Position numbers and translations under genes: made by a program
In this document: positions 6,611 to 13,138 of the stretch, one piece after another
Layout: every line of letters starts with the position of its first letter
Position numbering within the stretch: the first letter of the stretch is position 1
Source of the DNA: Candidatus Zambryskibacteria bacterium RIFCSPHIGHO2_01_FULL_46_25
Lineage (GTDB): Bacteria > Patescibacteriota > Minisyncoccia > Phycocordibacterales > Zambryskibacteraceae
Assembly: GCA_001825155.1 (NCBI GenBank)
Contig: MHVH01000003.1
Location: 1-50,898, forward strand
Reading direction: 5' to 3'
Length of the DNA: 50,898 nt
The notes under the pieces: generated by a model
Seen by the model: only the letters and a program-made list of their open reading frames with translations
Database searches by the model: none
What the model was told of the DNA's origin: nothing

Positions 6611-8407
6611 ATGGCAGACAATGTTCGTGAGAGGCGAAATGCGCTTCTCTATCTCTTCGGAGAAACCTGGAAGTATTCGGCGGGCAACCGCGACAAGATC
6701 GTGTGGTATTGGCTCATGTTTATCGCGGCCAATGTCATCGCATTCTTGTGCCAGCCCCTGGCCATGGCCAAGATTATGGATGTCATCCAGAAAGAGGGCA
6801 TTACCGACGCTAATTTCGGTTTGCTCAAATGGCTGCTGGTCTTCACCCTAGCGGTGGAACTGGCCTTCTGGTCTCTCCATGGTCCGGCGAGATGCATCGA
6901 GAGGACCAACGCCTTTAAGGCGCGTCTGAACTATCGGAAGTATCTTCTCAAAGGAGTGATGACTCTGCCTCTTGAATGGCACAACGATCACCACTCCGGC
7001 GACACCATCGACAAGATCGGGAAGGGAACAGACGGACTGTTCTCGTTCGCTCACGGGTCCTTCATGCCCATCTCGAGCTTGGCGCAGCTTATCGTCAGTC
7101 TCGTCATGCTGACCATCTTCAGCGGCTCTCGCAGTCTGGCGATTGCGCTCGTGATGATCTTCGTTTCCGGTTTTATCACCGTCCGGTTCGACCGGAAGAT
7201 GATAAGCCAGTACGAGGAACTTGACCACGCGGACAATAAGATTGCGGAAAGCGTCCATGACGCCATCAGCAACATTACGACGGTCATCATCTTGCGCATG
7301 GAAAAACGGGTCTTCGGGACCATCATGCGTAAGGTCGAGAAGCCGTATGACCTCTTCCGTCGCAATCAGCAGCTGAATGAAATCAAATGGTTTCTGACCA
7401 GTCTCTGCTGCGCCGTGATGGCGGCGGCCGTGCTCTACACGCACTTCCGCCAAAACATCGGCGTACCGAAGGCAACACTCGTCGGGAGCACGTATCTCCT
7501 GATGAGCTACCTCGGCCGGATAAGCGATCTCTTCTTTCAGTTCACCAATCTATACGGCGACTTGGTGAGATATCAGTCGCGGATGATGAATGCCGAGGAA
7601 CTCGCACTCGACTTTAAAGAAGAGAACTTCGCCAACCACGTGCTGCCGAAAAACTGGCGACAACTCAAGGTGGAGAATCTCTGCTTCTCGCACCGAAACG
7701 GCGGGAACGGGGAACTGCATCTCGATAATGTCTCCTTCTCTCTCGGAAGAGGGGAGCATATGGCTGTCATAGGGCCGAGCGGAGGCGGGAAAACCACTCT
7801 TCTCTGGGCCCTGCGCGATCTGCATCGTTCCGGAAGCGTTCACCTCTTCGTGGACGGGCAGGGTGTGGCCGAAGGATTCGGCGGTATCTCGCGCGACATC
7901 GCGCTGGTGCCGCAGGATCCGGAAATCTTCGCCACCACGATACTCGAGAACATCACCATGGGAGAAGAGTATGAAGCGGAACTTATCCGCCACTACTCCA
8001 ACCTCACGTGCTTCACGGAAGTGGCGGAGAAACTGCCGAAGAAATTCGACTCCTCCATCAAGGAAAAAGGGGTCAATCTCTCCGGTGGCGAACAGCAGCG
8101 GCTGGCTCTGGCGAGAGGACTCCTCGCAAGCCACGACAAGAGCATTGTGCTCCTCGACGAGCCGACATCAAGCCTGGATGCGGCAACGGAGATGAAAGTG
8201 TACCGGAACATCTTCAGAGAATTCCGGGACAAGACCATCGTCGCTTCCGTGCACAGGCTGCACCTCCTACCCATGTTCGACAAGATTCTCTTGTTTAACG
8301 GTGGCAGAATTATCGCATCGGGGAGCTTCGCGGACCTACTCGCGAACTCTCCCGAATTCCAAGAACTCTGGGCGCAGTACAACACGGAGAAAAAGGAGAC
8401 TGTGTAA
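6611..8407 (+). CDS. ABC transporter, fused permease and ATPase
   Basis: A half-transporter of the MsbA/exporter type: six membrane helices in the first 320 residues, then the nucleotide-binding domain. Walker A GPSGGGKT is at 388-395, Q-loop Q435, signature LSGGEQQ at 490-496, Walker B SIVLLDEPTSSLD at 511-523 and H-loop histidine in ASVHRL. At 598 aa it has the normal length. It starts after AAGGAGAAGCG, a good ribosome site. It is higher in GC than the transposase next to it and ends with its own perfect terminator, so it is a single-gene unit. The substrate cannot be told. Confidence 0.9.
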   Translation: MADNVRERRNALLYLFGETWKYSAGNRDKIVWYWLMFIAANVIAFLCQPLAMAKIMDVIQKEGITDANFGLLKWLLVFTLAVELAFWSLHGPARCIERTNAFKARLNYRKYLLKGVMTLPLEWHNDHHSGDTIDKIGKGTDGLFSFAHGSFMPISSLAQLIVSLVMLTIFSGSRSLAIALVMIFVSGFITVRFDRKMISQYEELDHADNKIAESVHDAISNITTVIILRMEKRVFGTIMRKVEKPYDLFRRNQQLNEIKWFLTSLCCAVMAAAVLYTHFRQNIGVPKATLVGSTYLLMSYLGRISDLFFQFTNLYGDLVRYQSRMMNAEELALDFKEENFANHVLPKNWRQLKVENLCFSHRNGGNGELHLDNVSFSLGRGEHMAVIGPSGGGKTTLLWALRDLHRSGSVHLFVDGQGVAEGFGGISRDIALVPQDPEIFATTILENITMGEEYEAELIRHYSNLTCFTEVAEKLPKKFDSSIKEKGVNLSGGEQQRLALARGLLASHDKSIVLLDEPTSSLDAATEMKVYRNIFREFRDKTIVASVHRLHLLPMFDKILLFNGGRIIASGSFADLLANSPEFQELWAQYNTEKKETV

Positions 8408-8437
8408 CGAACAAATATTGTGAGACAAATCAAAACC

Positions 8438-8466
8438 AAACCGCCCTGGCGATGCCAGGGCGGTTT
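8438..8466 (+). terminator. Terminator of the ABC transporter
   Basis: Perfect stem AAACCGCCCTGGC / GCCAGGGCGGTTT with loop GAT, followed by a T-rich stretch. Confidence 0.85.
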
Positions 8467-8490
8467 CTCTTTGGATCAGAGAATTTTAGT

Positions 8491-8515
8491 CACTTAGCTG
8501 TCGGACAGCTAAGTG
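8491..8515. repeat. REP palindrome, type A, copy 3
   Basis: Arms CACTTAGCTGT and ACAGCTAAGTG around CGG. The left flank GAATTTTAG matches the flank of copy 2, the end of the RAYT gene. A mobilised copy without the transposase. Confidence 0.85.
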
Positions 8516-8533
8516 AAGCCATGGAGCACTTTT

Positions 8534-8878
8534 TTATTTAACTGTTTCTAGGATTTTTACAAAAGTTTCGGGGTGGTTCTGGGCGAGGTTGGCAAGGATT
8601 TTGCGGTCGAGGGCGACGTTCGCCTTCTTCAACATCGGGATGAACTTGGAGTAGGAAACGCCGTTCTCTTTGAGGAGAGCCGACATGCGGACGTTCCAGA
8701 GGCGACGGAAGTCGCCCTTCTTGTCCTTCCTATGGGCGAAGGAATATGTGCCGGCGTGGAAGATGGCTTCGTTTGCCATGCGCTCCTTGGTTGAGCGACC
8801 GTGGCGATAACCCTTAACCTTACGGAGAATATTCCGGCGGCTCTTCAATGCGTTGACTCCTTTCTTGACTCTTGTCAT
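8534..8878 (-). CDS. rplT: 50S ribosomal protein L20
   Basis: Binds 23S rRNA early in large-subunit assembly. The N-terminus MTRVKKGVNALKSRRNILRK and the RDKKGDFRRLWNVRMSA block (here HRKDKKGDFRRLW) are diagnostic. 114 aa, normal length. It is last in the infC-rpmI-rplT cluster, 29 bases after rpmI. Confidence 0.97.
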   Translation of the reverse strand: MTRVKKGVNALKSRRNILRKVKGYRHGRSTKERMANEAIFHAGTYSFAHRKDKKGDFRRLWNVRMSALLKENGVSYSKFIPMLKKANVALDRKILANLAQNHPETFVKILETVK

Positions 8879-8907
8879 GTTAGTAGATAGTAGTTAGTAA
8901 ATAGTAG
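8879..8907. repeat. Degenerate TAGTAG repeat between rpmI and rplT
   Basis: The short gap is made of near-repeats of TAGTAGATAGTAG and TTAGTAAATAGTAG. A low-complexity dispersed-repeat-like insert within a ribosomal operon. Confidence 0.45.
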
Positions 8908-9093
8908 TTAGAGATTGACTAAGAAGCGGGAAGCAGATTTGTTGCTTATATGAAATTCAACCGAGCGGTTTTTGGCCGACTTGGCTTGCCTCCTATCCTT
9001 GGAGTTGAAGTGGTTCTGGCCCGACTTTCTCGAAAGGAGCTTGCCGTTCTTGGTTACCTTGAGCCTCTTGGCGTATGACTTGTTTGTTTTCAC
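8908..9093 (-). CDS. rpmI: 50S ribosomal protein L35
   Basis: Small, basic 61-aa protein of the large subunit. Seen: KTNKSYAKRLKVTKNGKLL and the SGQNHFNSKD segment that corresponds to the H-(N/L)-x-x-K region of L35. It lies between infC and rplT in the canonical order. Confidence 0.92.
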   Translation of the reverse strand: MKTNKSYAKRLKVTKNGKLLSRKSGQNHFNSKDRRQAKSAKNRSVEFHISNKSASRFLVNL

Positions 9094-9131
9094 AGGGCTT
9101 TATAATACGGATTCCAGCCGATTTGTAAAGC

Positions 9132-9635
9132 CTAGGCTCTTTCTATGAGGCAACTCATACCCTTTGGACTCTTCTTTGCCGGGTCGGCCATTTTGTAGTC
9201 TACGGAGACGAGCTTCAACATGCGCTCGATGCGCTCCTTGAGGAATTTTTCCTCCATATACTTGGAGCGACCGGGGAGGAAGAGGTCGACTCGCACGCGG
9301 TTGCCCTCGGTGAGCCATTCCGAAGCCTTCTTCGCCTTGAGGGCCAGGTCGTGGTCACCGGTGCCGAGCTTGACTTGCACGGTCTTGACCTCGGCGGAGC
9401 GGGGCTTCTTGCCGAGCTTCTGCTTCTTGTTCTCCTCGTAGAGCCACTTGCCGAAGTCGGCAATCTTCGCCACTGGAGGATTGGCGGTGGGGGAAATTTC
9501 TATAAGGTCGAGAGAAAACTCGCTTGCCGCCTTGAGCGCTTCGGAAAGCGTGAGGACGCCCAGATTCTCCCCCTTAGGACCAATAACGCGAAGTTCGCGT
9601 GCGGAGATACGATGATTGATGCGTGGCTCTGGCAA
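9132..9635 (-). CDS. infC: Translation initiation factor IF-3 (non-AUG start)
   Basis: Prevents premature 70S formation and checks start codons. Seen: RINHRI, the SLDLIEISPTANPPVAKIADFGKWLYE block of the N-domain, a helical linker rich in Lys, and the C-domain VDLFLPGRSKYMEE...LIERA. The first codon of the 167-aa form is TTG at 9633-9635. An in-frame ATT seven codons earlier could also serve, as in the AUU start of E. coli infC that mediates autoregulation. No ATG and no clear Shine-Dalgarno exist upstream. A TATAAT box on this strand lies about 20 bases before the TTG. Confidence 0.93.
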   Translation of the reverse strand: MPEPRINHRISARELRVIGPKGENLGVLTLSEALKAASEFSLDLIEISPTANPPVAKIADFGKWLYEENKKQKLGKKPRSAEVKTVQVKLGTGDHDLALKAKKASEWLTEGNRVRVDLFLPGRSKYMEEKFLKERIERMLKLVSVDYKMADPAKKSPKGMSCLIERA

Positions 9636-9681
9636 CTTCTGTGTATAACTAATTGTTCGATTTATTATACACTAATAGTCA

Positions 9682-10140
9682 ATGGAATACAAACACAATC
9701 CACCGACACTACAGGAGTTAAGACGAATATTTACCGTGCTTACCAACGGGCAATACAAACCGCATCATGCGGTGCTTACGCGCTCGGAGCGCTTCGCCGT
9801 CTACATGCACAGGCGCATAGGATCGCTGGGCTTCTTCTGTCTTATCCTTGCTTGGACTGTGTTGTGGCTCGCTTGGAATATGTTCGCGCCTATCGAAATG
9901 CGTTTCGACCCGGCACCGGCATTCGTCATATGGCTCTTCGCTTCCAATATCCTCCAGCTGGTACTCCTACCGGTTATCATGGTTGGACAGAATATTGAAG
10001 GCAGGGCGGCGGAGTGGCGGGCGCAAAAAGATTTCGAAGTTGACCGTCAGGCCCAGCAGGAAATAGAAGTGATTATCGCGCATTTGGAAAATCAGAATGA
10101 GCTTCTGCTCGAACTCGCGCGGAAGATTGACAGGAAGTAG
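9682..10140 (+). CDS. DUF1003 membrane protein
   Basis: A 152-aa inner-membrane protein. Two hydrophobic helices, a FDPAPAFVIWLFASNILQ segment, and the following IMVGQN...EVDRQAQQEIEVIIAHLE match the DUF1003 pattern (FDPxPxxxL...IMMSQN...D...N..AE.EI). It ends in a coiled coil. Function unknown. Divergent from infC with only 46 bases between starts. The downstream small membrane gene begins three bases after its stop. Confidence 0.8.
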   Translation: MEYKHNPPTLQELRRIFTVLTNGQYKPHHAVLTRSERFAVYMHRRIGSLGFFCLILAWTVLWLAWNMFAPIEMRFDPAPAFVIWLFASNILQLVLLPVIMVGQNIEGRAAEWRAQKDFEVDRQAQQEIEVIIAHLENQNELLLELARKIDRK

Positions 10141-10143
10141 CTT

Positions 10144-10338
10144 ATGGAAACAGAAACTTTCTGGACCCTTTTTACCGACCTTGCGCATTGGGAGTTCGAA
10201 CTCTTCCTCATCCTGCTTTTCGATGTGTTGGTCGGACTGCTTCTATGGCCGTGGATAAGAAAATTTATACTGCATCACAAGTCCGACGACGAGCGCATAG
10301 CCGAGCTCGAGAGGAAGGTGGAGGAGATTTCTAGATAA
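10144..10338 (+). CDS. Small single-span membrane protein with coiled-coil tail
   Basis: A 64-aa protein: one hydrophobic helix (about residues 18-40) and a charged C-terminal coil DDERIAELERKVEEIS. Not recognised. Co-transcribed with the DUF1003 gene, whose product has a similar C-terminal coil; the two may interact (inference). Confidence 0.65.
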   Translation: METETFWTLFTDLAHWEFELFLILLFDVLVGLLLWPWIRKFILHHKSDDERIAELERKVEEISR

Positions 10339-10346
10339 AAAAGAAA

Positions 10347-10379
10347 GAAGCCGCCCCTCGACATGCTCGGGGCGGCTTC
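10347..10379. terminator. Bidirectional terminator
   Basis: Stem GAAGCCGCCCC / GGGGCGGCTTC, with A-rich and T-rich sides. It serves the DUF1003 pair and the convergent gene on the minus strand. The loop TCGACATGCTC resembles the repeat-like CGACATACTC in the RT gene. Confidence 0.8.
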
Positions 10380-10385
10380 GTGCGG

Positions 10386-10931
10386 CTAGCGTTCTTTAGG
10401 CAGTTTCAGACGAAGACCGACCAGGCGAACCCTTTCCATGGCTTGCCGGGCCAGTTCCGACAATACTCCAAGACCTTTTTCACCGACCATTACCCCAAAA
10501 TCGGTGAATGGTCTGAATCCATTTTGGTAAAACGGCGCCCACGAGTCGTGTGATACCAGCACTTTTTCTCTTCCGGCCCAAGCCGTGCCGTACAACTCAA
10601 TACGGTGCGGGTTACTACCCAAGGCGGCGATGTAGGAACCAAAGCCGCGCAAATCCTCCCAGTCCTTGTACGTCTCGGCGATGCGCAACTCGATATCCGC
10701 CACACACACCCTGTATCCTTCGCGGCGGTACCCCTTTCTTCTTTCTGATGAAGCCTCAAGAGCTGGGGTCTTGACACCGAACGGCTCAAGCCCGTTGCTG
10801 GACAGATTTTCCGAGAGCCCACCAACCTCAGCGGATGTTACGGGACCGAAGAGCCCGCCATAATAGTGCAGTCTTTTTGGGTCGGGCTGGGCCAGCATCA
10901 CGACCACCCAGCCTTTGCGTGTGATGATCAC
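10386..10931 (-). CDS. Hypothetical protein, single-gene cassette
   Basis: 181 aa, not recognised; no membrane segment or signal peptide. It starts with GTG seven bases after a very strong AAGGAGGT, read on the minus strand, and ends at its own terminator. GC-rich coding with Arg/Gly/Glu-rich composition. It belongs to the class of monocistronic, strong-Shine-Dalgarno accessory genes that recur in this window. Confidence 0.7.
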   Translation of the reverse strand: MIITRKGWVVVMLAQPDPKRLHYYGGLFGPVTSAEVGGLSENLSSNGLEPFGVKTPALEASSERRKGYRREGYRVCVADIELRIAETYKDWEDLRGFGSYIAALGSNPHRIELYGTAWAGREKVLVSHDSWAPFYQNGFRPFTDFGVMVGEKGLGVLSELARQAMERVRLVGLRLKLPKER

Positions 10932-10995
10932 GAGTAACCTCCTTCAATAATTAATCTGTTTCTACGCTAACCTTACTATTTTATTTATAAAAAGT

Positions 10996-11022
10996 GAAGA
11001 CCGCAGGGATTGCCTGCGGTCT
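10996..11022 (-). terminator. Hairpin terminator, first of two identical copies
   Basis: Stem GACCGCAGG / CCTGCGGTC. The full 27-base unit recurs unchanged at 11783-11809. It ends the membrane-protein gene read leftwards. Confidence 0.75.
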
Positions 11023-11056
11023 TTCCTACGACTTGAGAGCCGGATTGCGAGACACT

Positions 11057-11437
11057 TTAAGCGTAAAGCTCCTTGAGTACCCAGATGACGAGAAGGATCC
11101 AGATTACGACTCCGAACCAGTTCTTCTTCAGTATTCCTCCGGAGGAAAGCTCTCGAGTAGCCATGTCATAAAGGTTTTTCCTATATGGCGACATAGTGAG
11201 CCACATGAGTGGAGCAAAGAAAGCCATGACGGCGAATATCTGGACTATCGTGAGCTCAATGAGAAGATATTTGAGCACAAGGCCGCCAAGCACGAGCGCC
11301 ACGACGGTGGCCACGCCCGGCTTCATCCAGAGTTTGCCGACAGTGCTGAACCATGCGCCGGGCTTCACCAGAAGGAAAACGATTTTAATGGCTGATACGA
11401 TTACCAGAATCAACGCGATTGTTTCTATGGCGGACAT
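11057..11437 (-). CDS. Hypothetical four-helix membrane protein
   Basis: 126 aa with about four membrane helices (near 5-25, 43-60, 65-82 and 108-124) and a short basic loop SPYRKNLYD. Not recognised. Minus strand, with its own terminator. Confidence 0.65.
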   Translation of the reverse strand: MSAIETIALILVIVSAIKIVFLLVKPGAWFSTVGKLWMKPGVATVVALVLGGLVLKYLLIELTIVQIFAVMAFFAPLMWLTMSPYRKNLYDMATRELSSGGILKKNWFGVVIWILLVIWVLKELYA

Positions 11438-11541
11438 AAAATTTGATTAATTTTTTAAGCTTCTTAATTATACTCTAAAAACAAAAACTGCAGGTTAAGC
11501 GAATTGTTTGATTTATTTATCCGTCCATATATAATAAATCC

Positions 11542-11754
11542 ATGAATACAGTTACCAGCTCACAGGTAAATAAGGCTAAAAAGGGCCTGGAAAAAATTAC
11601 TCGCGAAGCCAAGCGACGCCTTTTTGAGTTTGAAACCCTAACTAATTTATACGAAATAGGGCTTGGCAAGACTTCCAGTTATAAGACCGCAAAATCTTTT
11701 CTGCGCTCTCTCGCGAAATATTCGACAATAAACATGTTTATATCACAAACATAG
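11542..11754 (+). CDS. Hypothetical small basic protein
   Basis: 70 aa, rich in Lys/Arg and Thr/Ser, predicted helical; no recognised motif. A TATAAT box ends six bases before the ATG, the leaderless pattern seen for native genes here. This is the main reason to accept it. Confidence 0.5.
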   Translation: MNTVTSSQVNKAKKGLEKITREAKRRLFEFETLTNLYEIGLGKTSSYKTAKSFLRSLAKYSTINMFISQT

Positions 11755-11782
11755 GTTCGCACGACGAAATCTACTAAAAAAC

Positions 11783-11809
11783 GAAGACCGCAGGGATTGC
11801 CTGCGGTCT
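11783..11809 (-). terminator. Hairpin terminator, second identical copy
   Basis: Same 27 bases as at 10996-11022. It lies 64 bases beyond the GIY-YIG stop and probably ends that gene. Confidence 0.65.
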
Positions 11810-11873
11810 GGAAAAGGTGCGGACAAGCTAACGGCGAGTTAGCTTCGCTATCGAATTACTCAGAAACTAAGAT

Positions 11874-12113
11874 TTAGATCAGATGTTTTCTGGCGAAAGC
11901 AAATCCTGATCCTTGTTTTAAATATTTTTCAAATTGTAGAGCCTTTAATTTATCTTTAAATACGCAATACCAAGCTATTTTAAAAGGACGTTTTGATGAT
12001 GAGTATTTGCTCGAACCAGAGTTGTGCGCCTTTAATCTTTCTATCAAATCCTCTGTTACACCAGTATACAGACTCCCATCTTTTTGACTCACTAGAATAT
12101 AAACTTTATACAT
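11874..12113 (-). CDS. GIY-YIG nuclease superfamily protein (UPF0213-like)
   Basis: 79 aa from the ATG at 12113; a TTG two codons earlier is less likely. Shows the family core YKVYILVSQKDGSLYTGVTEDLIERLKAHNSG and the C-terminal LQFEKYLKQGSG. These are stand-alone GIY-YIG domains with a catalytic Tyr/Arg pair; the cellular role is unproven. Confidence 0.88.
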   Translation of the reverse strand: MYKVYILVSQKDGSLYTGVTEDLIERLKAHNSGSSKYSSSKRPFKIAWYCVFKDKLKALQFEKYLKQGSGFAFARKHLI

Positions 12114-12119
12114 ACACAA

Positions 12120-12242
12120 ATTATAGCCCTACTTCGCTAAAGCTACGAAGGGCACTGCTTCTTGAGTAACAAAAAACCGCTTACGGCGGTGGTTTGTTGC
12201 TAAGGTTTACAGTGCTTGCACTGCGAAGCCTTGGCGAAGCAG
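12120..12242. other. Hairpin-rich spacer after tmRNA
   Basis: Contains CTTCG...CGAAG and CTGCGAAGCC/GGCGAAGCAG palindromes of a GCGAAG-type dispersed repeat, and a likely ssrA terminator (stem ACCGC/GCGGT flanked by A and T runs, about 12172-12198). Confidence 0.55.
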
Positions 12243-12647
12243 TGGAGATGGGCGGAATCGAACCGCCGTGCAAGACGGAATCCGACTGAGGTCTACGCGG
12301 AGTAGTTAGCTTCTCCGCCGGTTGGCGGATGATTCGAGACTTGAGATACAAAGCGAACGAAAACTCTCAAATCTCTATCCTCTTAGTTTCGTCCCGCTTA
12401 GAGGAATGGCGGAACAGAGTCCCATGTGATTACACGATATCTCTTACCTGAGACTTCTCAGAGCATCGCGCAGCCCGTTACGCGAGATTAAACTCGAGCG
12501 TAGGCGAACTGGAAATCGCTAGCCGTATAAAACGGCGAGACGACCGCAAAAGGTGATTTTGCATTTAGGTTTGAAGCGGATTTAAGAGTCGCTTCGGCTC
12601 TTCCGCGCGTCAGTCAGATGTCCGGCTTGTCTAGGCCGATCATCCCC
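12243..12647 (-). ncRNA. ssrA: tmRNA
   Basis: Rescues stalled ribosomes with SmpB. The 5' end GGGGATG pairs with CATCTCC at the 3' end; the T-arm GGCGGTTCGATTCCGCC is intact and CCA is not encoded. A pseudoknot precedes the tag: AAGAG/CTCTT with loop GAAGCG pairing to CGCTTC. The resume codon is probably the GCA at 12561-12559. The reading frame then runs 24 codons from AKSPFAVV to FAYARV and a TAA that lies in a hairpin loop, as expected. The ending ARV differs from the usual LAA-type tag. A TCCGCC/GGCGGA palindrome (12314-12329) sits inside the RNA. It lies just after smpB on the same strand. Confidence 0.93.
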
Positions 12648-12681
12648 GTATGGAAATAATTTTCAATTTCCAATTTTCAAT

Positions 12682-13119
12682 TTACAATGAACGTTTGATT
12701 TCTCGTTCGACATCACGCTTCTTGATAGCTTGGCGCTTGTCGAACTTCTTCTTGCCTCGGGCTATGGCGATGTCCGCCTTGAGAAATCTACCCTTATTAT
12801 ACACCGAAAGCGGGACGATTGTCAACCCCTTGGTGTGCTCAGCTTCCGCCAGCTCGGCTATTTCCGGGGTGGTAAGAAGAAGCTTTCTCGGCCTTGTTGC
12901 GTCATAGTCAGCGGGAGTGTTCTTGGGTTGATAGGGAGGAATCTCGGCGCTGATGAGGAAAGCCTCTCCACCGCGCACTGCTACAAACGCGCCACGGAGG
13001 TTTATCTTGCCGGCTCTCACCGATTTCACCTCCTGGCCCGAGAGTTCTAGCCCCGCGGAAAATTTGCCGAGTATCTCGTAGTCGAAGAGAGCTTTTCTAT
13101 TATTGGCAAACTGCGTCAT
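12682..13119 (-). CDS. smpB: SsrA-binding protein SmpB
   Basis: Carries tmRNA to stalled ribosomes. Typical blocks: NRKALFDYEILGKFSAGLELSGQEVKSVRAGKINL, then AFLISAEIPPY and the basic C-terminal tail GKKKFDKRQAIKKRD. 145 aa, normal length. The ATG is four bases after a minus-strand TATAAT that overlaps the ftsH -10. ssrA follows 34 bases downstream. Confidence 0.96.
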   Translation of the reverse strand: MTQFANNRKALFDYEILGKFSAGLELSGQEVKSVRAGKINLRGAFVAVRGGEAFLISAEIPPYQPKNTPADYDATRPRKLLLTTPEIAELAEAEHTKGLTIVPLSVYNKGRFLKADIAIARGKKKFDKRQAIKKRDVEREIKRSL

Positions 13120-13131
13120 TGCTATTATAAT
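13103..13131 (+). promoter_or_regulatory. ftsH promoter (overlaps divergent smpB -10)
   Basis: TTGGCA at 13103-13108, a 17-base spacer, then TATAAT at 13126-13131. The expected transcription start falls on the ATG at 13139. The shared ATTATAAT also reads as TATAAT on the minus strand (13124-13129) for smpB. Confidence 0.7.
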
Positions 13132-13138
13132 GCGTCAT

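Noticed and set aside
9351-9998. Plus-strand open frame of 215 codons across infC and the DUF1003 gene
   Set aside because: It is the antisense/other-frame shadow of infC and the DUF1003 gene, with no family motif or ribosome site.
13130-13138. Earlier ftsH start at 13130
   Set aside because: The ATG overlaps the TATAAT -10 box, so it would lie upstream of the expected transcription start.
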